This document shows positions 9,254 to 17,094 of a DNA stretch of 64,000 nucleotides, one piece after another. A program made the translations under genes and the position numbers. Location of the stretch: the NCBI GenBank assembly GCA_012839095.1, contig DUOA01000086.1, positions 39,469 through 103,468 on the forward strand. Reading direction: 5' to 3'. The notes under the pieces are model-generated. The model was not told the origin of the DNA and ran no database searches. It worked only from the letters and a program-made list of their open reading frames with translations. Numbering within the stretch: position 1 is the stretch's first letter; each line of letters begins with the position of its first letter. This stretch comes from Clostridiales bacterium (lineage in GTDB: Bacteria; Bacillota; Clostridia; Caldicoprobacterales; DTU083).

Positions 9254-9274
9254 GAATAAAAAGTATTTTTATTC
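9254..9274. promoter_or_regulatory. Perfect AT-rich palindrome upstream of azlC
   Basis: GAATAAAAA (9254-9262) and TTTTTATTC (9266-9274) are exact inverted repeats separated by three bases. The site lies 45 bases before the azlC start, in the divergent region shared with the ferritin-like gene. It could bind a regulator of amino acid export, or be a chance AT-rich palindrome. The rest of 9275-9436 shows no firm element. Confidence 0.4.
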
Positions 9275-9436
9275 AGAATCTACAGGTTCAATTAATATAC
9301 TATCTTAAAGCAAATTGCAGACTAAGGCAAGAATACATAATTCTTAATTTCCTTTGGCAGATGTTTTACTTACTGGAAATTGTTTAATAATAAAGAAGGT
9401 ATGAATTGTATAAACATAAGAAAAGGAGTGTAGAAT

Positions 9437-9931
9437 ATGGGAACGGCACAGTATACCTATGAGTATGTAATCAGTTACGCAATAATAATTGAACAGCGGG
9501 GCATTAAGCTATATGAGGATGCTGCCAATGAACTGGATTACGAGCCGGCAAAAAACATACTTCTTCATCTGGCAGAGCAGGAAAGAATGCACGAAAAATA
9601 CTTTATGAAGCTGAAGGATGAAATGAACAGCAGCCGAAGACTGGAACTCAATGATGAAGCAGTTGGTTACCTGAGTGTATTGGTTGAAAGCGAAATCTTA
9701 CCCGAAGATAACAGGCCCTTTAATGAAAGATTCAAAACCCTTCAGGACGTAATAGAATTTGGAATGCAGACTGAAAAGGATTCCATACTGTTTTATACAC
9801 AGCTTTCCATGCTGGATTGGGATGAAGGTACAAAAAAGGTGCTGCATACCATTATACAGGAAGAGAAAAAACATCTCATTCAACTGGTTGAGCTAAGGAA
9901 CTTAATAGAAGAGCGGGACGTATACTATTAA
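9437..9931 (+). CDS. Ferritin-like / rubrerythrin-type diiron protein
   Basis: A 164-residue all-helical protein with two pairs of carboxylate/His motifs expected of a four-helix diiron centre: Glu in IIEQRGIKLYE, ExxH in AEQERMHEKY, Glu in EFGMQTEKDS, and ExxH in QEEKKHLIQL. There is no C-terminal rubredoxin domain, so it is a rubrerythrin-like or 'ferritin-like' protein rather than a full rubrerythrin. Such proteins usually handle peroxide or iron in anaerobes. AAAGGAG precedes the start. It is monocistronic and ends at a strong bidirectional terminator. Confidence 0.83.
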   Translation: MGTAQYTYEYVISYAIIIEQRGIKLYEDAANELDYEPAKNILLHLAEQERMHEKYFMKLKDEMNSSRRLELNDEAVGYLSVLVESEILPEDNRPFNERFKTLQDVIEFGMQTEKDSILFYTQLSMLDWDEGTKKVLHTIIQEEKKHLIQLVELRNLIEERDVYY

Positions 9932-9973
9932 TTGATTTAAATTGGGTACTGTATATGATCGTAAAGACAGCAG

Positions 9974-10010
9974 CATAAAAATTGTACTCTCCGGGAGTAC
10001 AATTTTTATG
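9974..10010. terminator. Bidirectional rho-independent terminator (16-bp perfect stem)
   Basis: Arms 9974-9989 and 9995-10010 are exact inverted repeats of 16 bases around a 5-base loop. The arms begin with A-runs and end with T-runs, so the structure works on either strand. It separates the ferritin-like gene from the convergent chromate transporter pair. Confidence 0.9.
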
Positions 10011-10060
10011 CCCTGCAATATCCAATCTGAATCCGGTTTTAAAAAATGGCAGTTATTAAG

Positions 10061-10621
10061 CTAAAGCCAGGTAAAAAACAGAATTCCAAGTATTGCGCTT
10101 ATGATTATCATTAATGCAGGATGAATTTTCGCTTTCATGATTCCTATCAGGCTGATGGCGAAAATAGCTATGCTTTTCCAGCTGATATCCCTGAGCAGAT
10201 CTTCCATAGCATCGGGATAGAGGGCATTTTTCAGAATGAGGAAGGTGGAGGAAGCGATAAGCCCGATCACAGCCGGCCTCAAACCTTTTAAAACACCCTG
10301 AACAATGGGGTGGTCCTTAAACTTAGTAAAGTATTTGGCAACCAGCACTACTATTATGAAGGACGGAGTTATGACGCCCAGGGTTGCTGCTGCCGCCGCG
10401 GTGAGGCCCCCCTGTTGAATTCCTATAAAGGTGGCAGAATTTATGGCAAAGGGGCCGGGAGTCATCTCGGAAATGGCTATGATATCAATAACCCCCTCCA
10501 GGGTAAGCCAATTGCGCTGGGTAATCTCCTGGGTAATGAGAGGGATCATGGCATAGCCGCCCCCAATGGTAAACAGGCCTATTTTGGCAAAAACCAGAAA
10601 AAGTTCAATCATTATATGCAT
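10061..10621 (-). CDS. chrA: Chromate transporter half-subunit (CHR family)
   Basis: A 186-residue membrane protein of the short-chain CHR family, with the conserved N-terminal FAKIGLFTIGGGYAMIPL and ISEMTPGPFAINSATF motifs. Short CHR proteins work as pairs, each contributing about six membrane segments, and export chromate; in many anaerobes the physiological anion is not established. The start codon overlaps the stop of the upstream partner by one base (TGATG), which indicates tight translational coupling. The gene runs into a bidirectional terminator. Confidence 0.88.
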   Translation of the reverse strand: MHIMIELFLVFAKIGLFTIGGGYAMIPLITQEITQRNWLTLEGVIDIIAISEMTPGPFAINSATFIGIQQGGLTAAAAATLGVITPSFIIVVLVAKYFTKFKDHPIVQGVLKGLRPAVIGLIASSTFLILKNALYPDAMEDLLRDISWKSIAIFAISLIGIMKAKIHPALMIIISAILGILFFTWL

Positions 10622-11199
10622 CAGCTCTTCTCCTTTTTCTCAGCTTTTTTCAAAGAGCGGACTGAAACGGCAGTCAGCCCAAGTACACCGGACACAAGAA
10701 GTATGACAATGGCCGGTGCGCCGAATACTGTCAGTGCCAGAAAAGAGGCAATTGCCAGGGCCAGACCGTACCCATTCCTGATTCCGGTCTTTCCCAGCCT
10801 GAGTACAACGTGGAACATAAGAGCTGCGACACCTGCCTGTATTCCATGAAATGCCTCATTTACATAGGGATAATCCTTAAAATTGTATAGAAACAGGGCA
10901 ATAATGGATATTATTATATAGGATGGCAGTACCACGCCCAGCGTGGCGGCAACTGCACCTGCCCAGCCGGCTACCCGGTACCCTACAAAGGTGGAGGAGT
11001 TTACCGCAATGACACCGGGAACTGACTGTACAACCGCGAATATGTCGATGATTTCCTCTCTCTCTATCCAATGGTTTTTCTCTACTATTTCCCTTTCGAT
11101 GTAGGGGATCATGGCATATCCGCCTCCAAAGGTAAAGGCGCCTATTCGAAAAAATACGGTGAAGAGTTTAAGAATTTTGCTTGGTAACTTTACATCCAT
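10621..11199 (-). CDS. chrA: Chromate transporter half-subunit (CHR family)
   Basis: The first gene of a short-chain CHR pair (192 residues). Conserved sequence is FFRIGAFTFGGGYAMIPYIEREIV near the start and VPGVIAVNSSTFVGYRVAG around residue 70. The C terminus ends in a basic Lys/Arg stretch. TTAGGAGAA lies six bases before the ATG, and a TTGCCA-17-TATACT promoter is present upstream. It is divergent from cbiM, so the two operons share a 154-base regulatory region. Confidence 0.88.
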   Translation of the reverse strand: MDVKLPSKILKLFTVFFRIGAFTFGGGYAMIPYIEREIVEKNHWIEREEIIDIFAVVQSVPGVIAVNSSTFVGYRVAGWAGAVAATLGVVLPSYIIISIIALFLYNFKDYPYVNEAFHGIQAGVAALMFHVVLRLGKTGIRNGYGLALAIASFLALTVFGAPAIVILLVSGVLGLTAVSVRSLKKAEKKEKS

Positions 11200-11232
11200 A
11201 TACTATTCTCCTAATAAAAATTCACTTATAAT

Positions 11233-11261
11233 AGTATAAAGCCGGGAGGCCGGTTTGGCAA
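11233..11261 (-). promoter_or_regulatory. Sigma-A-type promoter for the chr pair
   Basis: On the minus strand, TTGCCA (11261-11256) is followed after exactly 17 bases by TATACT (11238-11233), 34 bases before the first chr start codon. Confidence 0.65.
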
Positions 11262-11278
11262 GGAGAAACCCTGCCTGC

Positions 11279-11307
11279 TTGACATGACTGTACGTGATTA
11301 ATACAAT
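11279..11307 (+). promoter_or_regulatory. Sigma-A-type promoter for cbiMQO
   Basis: TTGACA (11279-11284), a 17-base spacer and TACAAT (11302-11307) form a near-consensus promoter 47 bases before the cbiM start codon. An inverted repeat lies directly downstream. Confidence 0.75.
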
Positions 11308-11313
11308 GGAATC

Positions 11314-11336
11314 GTAAATGTAGATAATACATTTAC
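11314..11336. promoter_or_regulatory. Candidate metalloregulator operator, 9-5-9 palindrome
   Basis: GTAAATGTA (11314-11322) and TACATTTAC (11328-11336) are perfect inverted repeats with a 5-base spacer. They begin seven bases after the cbiM -10 box, so they cover the expected transcription start. A protein bound here would block initiation or clearance. The regulator is unknown; the sequence does not match NikR or Zur sites as I know them. Confidence 0.6.
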
Positions 11337-11353
11337 ATGAGGAGGACAAAAAC

Positions 11354-12094
11354 ATGAGTCACATTCACTTGCCGGATGGTGTTATACCGCCTTTCTGGTG
11401 GATTACCGGCCTTATCTTATGCCTTGCCCTGCTTTGGATATTTGCCGGAAGAATTAAAAAAGATGAGGTCCGCCGAAAAATTCCCTTTGCCGGGGTAATA
11501 GGTGCCCTGATGCTGATCTTTATGTCTGTACCCCTCGGCATCCTGCCGGTGCATCTGAATCTGGCTGTGCTCTGCGGCATTCTGGCCGGTCCGGGTCTCG
11601 GTTTTGTTGCTGTATTTGCGGTCAACACAATTCTTGCCCTTATCGGGCATGGAGGGTTTACGGTAATAGGCCTTAATACCCTTCTGATGGGCGGTGAAGC
11701 CATACTGGGCTATTATATTTTCCGGGCTGCGTCCGGCAGACTGGGCAGTGCCTCCTCTGCTGTAACTGCCAATATTCTTGCCCTTCTTTTGTCAACTGTC
11801 CTTATGATATTGATTGTAGGAACATCTGTTGGTCTTGGGGAGGCTCTGCTCCCCCATGACCATACCCATGAATCGGTACATGCCGGTGAAGATCATATTG
11901 ATGACAGGGAAAACAATAGTGAGTCCCATTCCGGGGAGATAAAGGATGCGAGATTTCTTTTCTTAACCGGCTGGACAGCAGTCATTGCAGTCATTCTTGC
12001 GGGCATATTGCTGGAATCACTGGTAACAGGGCTTATCGTAAGTTTCTTTTCAAAGGTCAGGCCGGATCTGCTGAAGCCGGCGGCGGAAGGGTAA
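11354..12094 (+). CDS. cbiM: Cobalt/nickel ECF transporter substrate-binding subunit CbiM
   Basis: The metal-recognising S component of an energy-coupling factor importer. It begins MSHIHLPDGVI, with His at residues 3 and 5 of the conserved N-terminal loop that coordinates Co or Ni in CbiM/NikM. Multiple membrane helices follow, and about residues 170-200 form a hydrophilic His/Asp/Glu-rich segment (HDHTHESVHAGEDH). The length is 246 residues. A separate cbiN is not visible; the C-terminal hydrophobic region may replace it, as in longer NikM/CbiM proteins. It is first of four overlapping or closely spaced genes. Confidence 0.88.
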   Translation: MSHIHLPDGVIPPFWWITGLILCLALLWIFAGRIKKDEVRRKIPFAGVIGALMLIFMSVPLGILPVHLNLAVLCGILAGPGLGFVAVFAVNTILALIGHGGFTVIGLNTLLMGGEAILGYYIFRAASGRLGSASSAVTANILALLLSTVLMILIVGTSVGLGEALLPHDHTHESVHAGEDHIDDRENNSESHSGEIKDARFLFLTGWTAVIAVILAGILLESLVTGLIVSFFSKVRPDLLKPAAEG

Positions 12095-12107
12095 AGGAGA
12101 GAGATAA

Positions 12108-12821
12108 ATGCACATAGCCGCTATTGATCATATGGCCAACAACGGTGACAGCTTTCTTCACAATGCCCGGCCCATCACCAAGGTTAGCATGGCACTCTTG
12201 TTTTTAGTAAGCCTGATTGTTACAAACCATATATTTAAGGCACTTATTTTACTGGCCATTCCCATTGCTCTGATACTTCTGTCCAGGGTGAATGTCAGGG
12301 AAATACTGCATCTGGCTGCATATCCACTTGTTTTCAGTATCCTCTTTGCACTTATCCGGATACAGCAATCATGGGTGGCAGGCCTGCTGGTCATGACCAA
12401 GGCTTTGGGAGCAGCACTTAATATGCTGCTTCTTATTGCAACCACACCCTATACGGATTTATTCGGTATTTTTTCCTATGTGCTGCCGGGGCCGATCATA
12501 GATGTATTTATTTTTACATACCGGTCGCTTTTTATTCTCCTGGACAAACTGGAGAACATGATGAAGAGCATCCGGCTCAGGGGTGGATTCCATCCTGTGA
12601 GAATTCTTTTTAATCTGAAAAATACAGCAGGGGCACTGGGAGTCATGACGATTCATGCTTTTGATATGAGCGAGAGACTTTATCGCATATACTCTCTCAG
12701 GGGGTACAAGGGGAAGATACCCCTTTCCCGTGAATGGGAACCGCTAAAGCCGGTGGACGGCTTCCTGCTGCTGTTTTCACTGATTGTACTGACAGGAGTG
12801 TTTATTCCATGGAACATCTGA
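12108..12821 (+). CDS. cbiQ: Cobalt/nickel ECF transporter membrane subunit CbiQ
   Basis: The transmembrane T component (EcfT/CbiQ family) that couples the ATPase to CbiM. It starts 13 bases after cbiM with AAAGGAGAGAG upstream. The 237-residue sequence has about five or six membrane helices and the cytoplasmic coupling motif MKSIRLRGGF around residue 155, plus YRIYSLRGYKG near residue 190, both of the Ala/Arg-Gly type used to contact the ATPase. It overlaps cbiO by 13 bases. Confidence 0.87.
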   Translation: MHIAAIDHMANNGDSFLHNARPITKVSMALLFLVSLIVTNHIFKALILLAIPIALILLSRVNVREILHLAAYPLVFSILFALIRIQQSWVAGLLVMTKALGAALNMLLLIATTPYTDLFGIFSYVLPGPIIDVFIFTYRSLFILLDKLENMMKSIRLRGGFHPVRILFNLKNTAGALGVMTIHAFDMSERLYRIYSLRGYKGKIPLSREWEPLKPVDGFLLLFSLIVLTGVFIPWNI

Positions 12822-13672
12822 TCAAGGTAAAATGTATCCGGCATGTATATCCGGATAAAACCGAGGTGGACATATGCGGCCTGGATTTTGTAGTCCGCCC
12901 CGGAGAAAGGGTGGTGATCCTGGGTCCCAACGGGGCCGGCAAGACCACCCTGCTGTCCCACATACTTGGCCTGCTGTCGCCTGTGGAGGGGCAGGTTGAA
13001 GTGATGGGCATGAAGCCGGACAAGGATTTCAACAAGGTACGGAAGCATATAGGGATTGTCTTTCAGAATGTGGATGAGCAGATAATCGGCCCCAGGGTAT
13101 ATGACGACATTGCCTTTACTCTGAGGAACGAGGGCTTTTCCAGGCAGGAAACGGAAGACAGGGTGAGCGAAGTGGCAGCCATGCTGGGACTGGAAGATAT
13201 ACTGGAAAAAATACCCCATTACCTCAGCGGAGGACAGAAGAAAAAGGTTGCCCTGGCAGGTGCGGTTTCCATGATGCCGGAGATCCTTATACTGGATGAA
13301 CCATTTGACGGGCTGGATCCCAAATCCAAATCGGAAATGATAGACATGCTCAACCGGCTGAACGGAGAAAAGGGAATTACACTGGTTATAACAACCCACG
13401 ACATAAACATAGTGCCCAGGATTGCCGATCTGATATATGTAATCAATAAAGGGAAGATAGTTACCAAGGGCAGTCCTGCAGATGTTTTCGCTGAGGTGGA
13501 GATGCTTCGTGAAGCCAATCTGGAGCCGCCTATACTGACTGATTTATTTGATCGTCTTGCTAAAAAGGGGTACCCGCTGACGGCGCCGGCCAGCATAGAC
13601 AATGCCCTGGAACAGCTGGAAATGATTTTAGGAGGGCAGGTGCAGGATGAAGAGAGAATTGTTTCAGGATGA
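12809..13672 (+). CDS. cbiO: Cobalt/nickel ECF transporter ATPase CbiO
   Basis: The ABC ATPase of the ECF transporter (287 residues). It has Walker A GPNGAGKTTL, a Q-loop in VFQNVDEQI, signature LSGGQKKKVALAGA, Walker B ILILDEPFDGLD and a switch His in TTHDINI. I start it at the ATG at 12809 (MEHLIKVKCIRHVYPD) behind GACAGGAG; the frame is open further upstream inside cbiQ, but that part is unlike CbiO. It overlaps both cbiQ and the MetH-like gene, so all four genes are likely translationally coupled. Confidence 0.92.
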   Translation: MEHLIKVKCIRHVYPDKTEVDICGLDFVVRPGERVVILGPNGAGKTTLLSHILGLLSPVEGQVEVMGMKPDKDFNKVRKHIGIVFQNVDEQIIGPRVYDDIAFTLRNEGFSRQETEDRVSEVAAMLGLEDILEKIPHYLSGGQKKKVALAGAVSMMPEILILDEPFDGLDPKSKSEMIDMLNRLNGEKGITLVITTHDINIVPRIADLIYVINKGKIVTKGSPADVFAEVEMLREANLEPPILTDLFDRLAKKGYPLTAPASIDNALEQLEMILGGQVQDEERIVSG

Positions 13673-15311
13673 CAAGCTGGTCTTCTTTGACGGAGCCATG
13701 GGCACCATGCTGCAGGAAGCGGGCTGGAGTGACGGCCGGCCTCCGGAAATATGCAATCTGGCACGACCGGAGCTGGTGGAATCCATTCACCGGGCTTATG
13801 CTGAGAGCGGTGCAGATGTTATTACAGCCAATACTTTTGGCGCAAGTCCAATGAAGATTCTTCCACTGGGCTATTCAGCGGAAGAAGTGATAAAAAGGGC
13901 AGTGGCCCTTGCCAAAAGAGCTGCGGGCAGCCGTCCGGTTGCCTTGGATATCGGCCCTCTCGGACAATTGATGGCACCTATGGGAACCTTGTCCTTTAAT
14001 GATGCATATGAACAGTTTGCTGTTCAGGTCAAAGCCGGCAGAGAAGCAGGTGCAGACTTAATCCTGATAGAGACCATGTCGGATATATACGAGGCAAAGG
14101 CTGCTGTGCTGGCAGCAAAGGAGCACAGCGAACTTCCGGTAGTGTGTTCTCTGACCTTTCAGAAGAATGGAAGAACCCTGATGGGAAATGATGCCCTGAC
14201 GGCGGTAACCGTGCTGGAGGGGCTGAAAGTTGATGCAATCGGTGTTAATTGTTCTCTCGGACCGGAGGAGCTGCTCCCTGTTATTGAAAAGCTGACAAAG
14301 TCTGCCCATGTCCCCATACTGGTACAGGCCAATGCCGGACTGCCCGAGCTTAAGGGCGGCCGGGTCGTTTATCCTTTAAAACCCGATGCTTTTGCTCAGG
14401 CGGCAAAAAAGATGGTATCCATGGGCGTTAAGATGCTGGGCGGCTGCTGCGGGACCAGTCCCGGCTTTATAAGAGCTCTGCGCGGCCATCTGGAAGGGGA
14501 GAGCTGGAGAAAGCCCGGCAACCCTGAAAAAACAACCCTTGCATCATCCAGACAGACCCTGCTCCTGGATGAAGGTATATTTATAGTAGGACAGCGAATC
14601 AATCCCACCGGTCGGCAGAACCTCCAAAATGCGCTTCTTAGCGGTAATTTGGACTTGCTGTATGAGGAGGCACTAATGCAAAAGCAGGCAGGGGCTGACA
14701 TATTGGATATCAATGTCCATACGGGCAGGGGAAATGAAGCAGAACTCATGGTTGAGGCAGTGGAGTATATTCAGTCCATGATACCGATTCCACTTCAGTT
14801 GGACAGCGCAAACAGTAAAGTATTGGAAGCCGGTGCAAGAGTGATGAATGGAAAGCCTGTGCTGAACTCTGTTAACGGTTCCAGGCTTTCCCTGGAGCAG
14901 ATACTTCCCATTGCCCGCAGATATGGTGCCTGTCTTATCGGCATGACTCTGGATGATAAGGGCATCCCGGACAGGGCGGAAGACAGGCTGGCTCTTGCAG
15001 AAAAAATTCTGGAAGCATGCCTGAACTACGGCTTAAAAAAAGCAGATCTGATAATCGACTGCATTGCGGAAAGCAAATCGGCTAAACCCGAAGCTGCTTC
15101 TGAGACTCTGAAGGCTGTACGGCTGATTAAAAAGCATTTGGGTCTTAAAACCATTCTGGGCATCAGCAACATATCCTATGGCATGAAAAACAGATCATCC
15201 CTTAATGCAGAATTTATGGCCCTGGCCCTGGATGCGGGGCTGGATCTGGCTATAGTGGATCCGCTGGACAGGGCAGTTGCGAATCTCATAAAGACCAAAA
15301 ATGCAAGGTAA
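13647..15311 (+). CDS. MetH-like homocysteine/methyl-folate protein lacking the B12 domain
   Basis: A 554-residue protein with the first two modules of cobalamin-dependent methionine synthase: an N-terminal homocysteine-binding barrel (about residues 1-285) with zinc Cys in GVNCSLGP and GGCCGTSP, and a methyltetrahydrofolate-binding barrel (about 305-554) beginning GQRINPTGR and containing ADILDINVHTG. The cobalamin-binding and reactivation domains of MetH are absent. It needs a separate corrinoid protein to complete the reaction, or it works in another methyl transfer. The start overlaps cbiO by 26 bases (AGGAGG upstream), linking it to cobalt uptake. The 200 bases after it hold nothing I can identify except the adk ribosome site. 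Confidence 0.85.
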   Translation: MKRELFQDDKLVFFDGAMGTMLQEAGWSDGRPPEICNLARPELVESIHRAYAESGADVITANTFGASPMKILPLGYSAEEVIKRAVALAKRAAGSRPVALDIGPLGQLMAPMGTLSFNDAYEQFAVQVKAGREAGADLILIETMSDIYEAKAAVLAAKEHSELPVVCSLTFQKNGRTLMGNDALTAVTVLEGLKVDAIGVNCSLGPEELLPVIEKLTKSAHVPILVQANAGLPELKGGRVVYPLKPDAFAQAAKKMVSMGVKMLGGCCGTSPGFIRALRGHLEGESWRKPGNPEKTTLASSRQTLLLDEGIFIVGQRINPTGRQNLQNALLSGNLDLLYEEALMQKQAGADILDINVHTGRGNEAELMVEAVEYIQSMIPIPLQLDSANSKVLEAGARVMNGKPVLNSVNGSRLSLEQILPIARRYGACLIGMTLDDKGIPDRAEDRLALAEKILEACLNYGLKKADLIIDCIAESKSAKPEAASETLKAVRLIKKHLGLKTILGISNISYGMKNRSSLNAEFMALALDAGLDLAIVDPLDRAVANLIKTKNAR

Positions 15312-15511
15312 TTGCAAGCTGTTTTTTCATACAGCCTGTTGCCATTTTAAGTCCTCTTGTAGTAGAATTATTTTAGTTGATGCTTTAATGCTTTACAAGC
15401 ACAGAACGCCCTCGGCGATAAATTATCCTTCCGTTTTTCTGCACTATGCAGGTGAATGTGTTCCGGATAAACTGTGCCATCCAACAGACAGGAATAAGGA
15501 GGATTTCAAAA

Positions 15512-16180
15512 ATGGACATTGTATTACTGGGCCCTCCCGGCTCGGGGAAGGGAACCCAGGGAAACTTGCTGGCTGAGCCTCTGAATGCAAAGCCCTTATC
15601 TACAGGTGATTTGTTTCGCTCGATCCTGAAAGATGATTCCCATCCCCTGTACTCCAAGGTACAGGTGATTAATGAAGGAAAACTGGTATCTGATGATGTT
15701 GTGAACAAGGTAGTGGAATACGGGATAAATAAGCCGGAAAACAGGAACGGCATCATATTCGACGGTTATCCCCGCACCATTGCCCAGGCCGAAAAACTGG
15801 ATGAAATGCTTGCTGCAAGGGGCAGGAAGATTGATCTTGTCATCGAACTGAATGTAACCCAGGAGGTTCTGTTTTACCGTATTTTAGGCAGAAGGGTCTG
15901 CCCCGGCTGCAAGCGGATTTTTCATGAAAGGGACGGGTTGGACGTCTGTCCCCATTGCGGACTTGAGCTTATTCGCCGGGAGGATGACAATGAACAAACC
16001 ATTCTTCAGCGGTTGGAGGAGTATAGAGCAAAAACAGCCCCTCTGCAGGACTACTATGAAAACAGCGGTGCTGTCATTCTCGACATGGAAATAAACGATG
16101 CCTCCCTGACAGCCCAGGAAGTTAATCAGCAGATTATGGACATGCTGAAGCAAAGCCGGGTATTGCAGGAGAAGTTATGA
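15512..16180 (+). CDS. adk: Adenylate kinase (zinc-LID form)
   Basis: A nucleoside monophosphate kinase converting ATP and AMP to two ADP. The P-loop GPPGSGKGT is at residues 7-15, FDGYPRT is the AMP-binding motif, and the LID carries CPGCKRIFHERDGLDVCPHC, a four-Cys zinc site common in Gram-positives. The length, 222 residues, is standard. The ATG at 15512 has AAGGAGG upstream; an earlier in-frame start lacks it. In Firmicutes adk usually lies in the ribosomal protein operon, so this may be a second copy. The stop overlaps the next start by four bases (ATGA). Confidence 0.87.
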   Translation: MDIVLLGPPGSGKGTQGNLLAEPLNAKPLSTGDLFRSILKDDSHPLYSKVQVINEGKLVSDDVVNKVVEYGINKPENRNGIIFDGYPRTIAQAEKLDEMLAARGRKIDLVIELNVTQEVLFYRILGRRVCPGCKRIFHERDGLDVCPHCGLELIRREDDNEQTILQRLEEYRAKTAPLQDYYENSGAVILDMEINDASLTAQEVNQQIMDMLKQSRVLQEKL

Positions 16181-16881
16181 AAACCTCTGTTTATGCAATA
16201 GGTGATTTGCACTTATCCGGCGCTGTGGATAAGCCCATGGATGTTTTTGGAAAACACTGGGAAGGCCATTGGGACAGGATCAGGCAGGATTGGACAGAAC
16301 AGGTGAAACCTGAAGATATCGTACTGATACCAGGAGATATTAGCTGGGCTATGAAATTGTCCCAGGCTAAACCGGATCTGGACAGCATAGGCCAACTTCC
16401 CGGAAAAAAGGTCCTTATCAGGGGGAATCATGATTATTGGTGGTCCTCCGTTTCCAGGGTCAGAAGCATGCTGCCGCCTTCCCTGCATGTAATTCAAAAT
16501 GACAGCCTGGAGGCAGCAGGGTATATTCTCTGCGGTACCAGGGGATGGAATAATCCAGGCATGAAGGATTTTACAGAGCACGATGCCAAGGTATACAAAC
16601 GGGAACTGCAGAGGCTCAGGCTTTCCCTTGAACATGCTTCGGGAAAACTTAGGGCAGAAGAAAGCAAGCTGATAGTTCTGCTTCACTATCCGCCCTTTGA
16701 TGACAAAGGCCGGCCGACTGAGATGGTCAGCCTGCTGGCCGAGTACCGGCCCATGCATGTGGTCTACGGCCATCTCCATGGGGAAGGCACCGCGTATGCT
16801 TACGAAGGAGTCTATCAGGGAACGGAGTACCATCTTGTATCCTGTGATTATCTGAATTTCCGCCTTAAGCGGATTGTCTGA
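16177..16881 (+). CDS. Calcineurin-like metallophosphoesterase
   Basis: A 234-residue dimetal phosphoesterase. All family motifs are present: D-x-H in AIGDLHLSG (residues 6-14), GDISW, GNHDYWW, and GHLHGEG near the C terminus; His in VLLHYPPF also fits. The substrate is unknown; relatives act on nucleotides, phosphoproteins or phospholipids. The start is coupled to adk by a four-base overlap, which suggests a nucleotide-related role, though that is only context. A rho-independent terminator follows before mraZ. Confidence 0.85.
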   Translation: MKTSVYAIGDLHLSGAVDKPMDVFGKHWEGHWDRIRQDWTEQVKPEDIVLIPGDISWAMKLSQAKPDLDSIGQLPGKKVLIRGNHDYWWSSVSRVRSMLPPSLHVIQNDSLEAAGYILCGTRGWNNPGMKDFTEHDAKVYKRELQRLRLSLEHASGKLRAEESKLIVLLHYPPFDDKGRPTEMVSLLAEYRPMHVVYGHLHGEGTAYAYEGVYQGTEYHLVSCDYLNFRLKRIV

Positions 16882-16910
16882 AATATTGATTTGATGCTGC
16901 AATTGTAAAT

Positions 16911-16957
16911 GAGCACATTAGGGAGTAATTCCTTAAAGTGCTCTTTCTTTTTTTTAT
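16911..16957 (+). terminator. Rho-independent terminator
   Basis: GAGCAC at 16911 pairs with GTGCTC ending at 16943, and the stem extends inward to about 13 pairs with one mismatch and one wobble. A long T-rich tract follows from 16944. It ends the adk-phosphoesterase unit. Confidence 0.9.
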
Positions 16958-16968
16958 TTTTTCTTAAT

Positions 16969-16998
16969 TTGTGGAAGGAATTTGCGAATGAATATAGA
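16969..16998 (+). promoter_or_regulatory. Possible sigma-A promoter of the dcw operon
   Basis: TTGTGG (16969-16974), an 18-base spacer and TATAGA (16993-16998) lie just before the MraZ repeats. The match is moderate; TAGAAT two bases later is an alternative -10. Confidence 0.4.
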
Positions 16999-17010
16999 AT
17001 AGTAGATAAA

Positions 17011-17037
17011 AGTGGTGTGAAGTGGGGAAAAGTGGTG
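17011..17037 (+). promoter_or_regulatory. MraZ operator: three direct repeats with 10-bp period
   Basis: AGTGGTG, AGTGGGG and AGTGGTG begin at 17011, 17021 and 17031, one helical turn apart. MraZ proteins are known to bind arrays of GTGG-type repeats before their own gene. The first base of each repeat is preceded by A or AA, as in the mycoplasma version. Autoregulation of the dcw operon is expected. Confidence 0.88.
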
Positions 17038-17094
17038 TATAAGTACTAACAATACCCATTGTCATGTCCCATGTGGCTGAAAGGGGGGTGCGCT

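Noticed and set aside
11200..11353. A cobalamin or NiCo riboswitch before cbiM
   Set aside because: The leader after the promoter is only about 40 bases, too short, and no riboswitch core is visible.
15312..15511. A terminator or promoter between the MetH-like gene and adk
   Set aside because: GCTGT/ACAGC near 15318 is a weak stem with its T-run in the loop, and no hexamer pair with proper spacing stands out.
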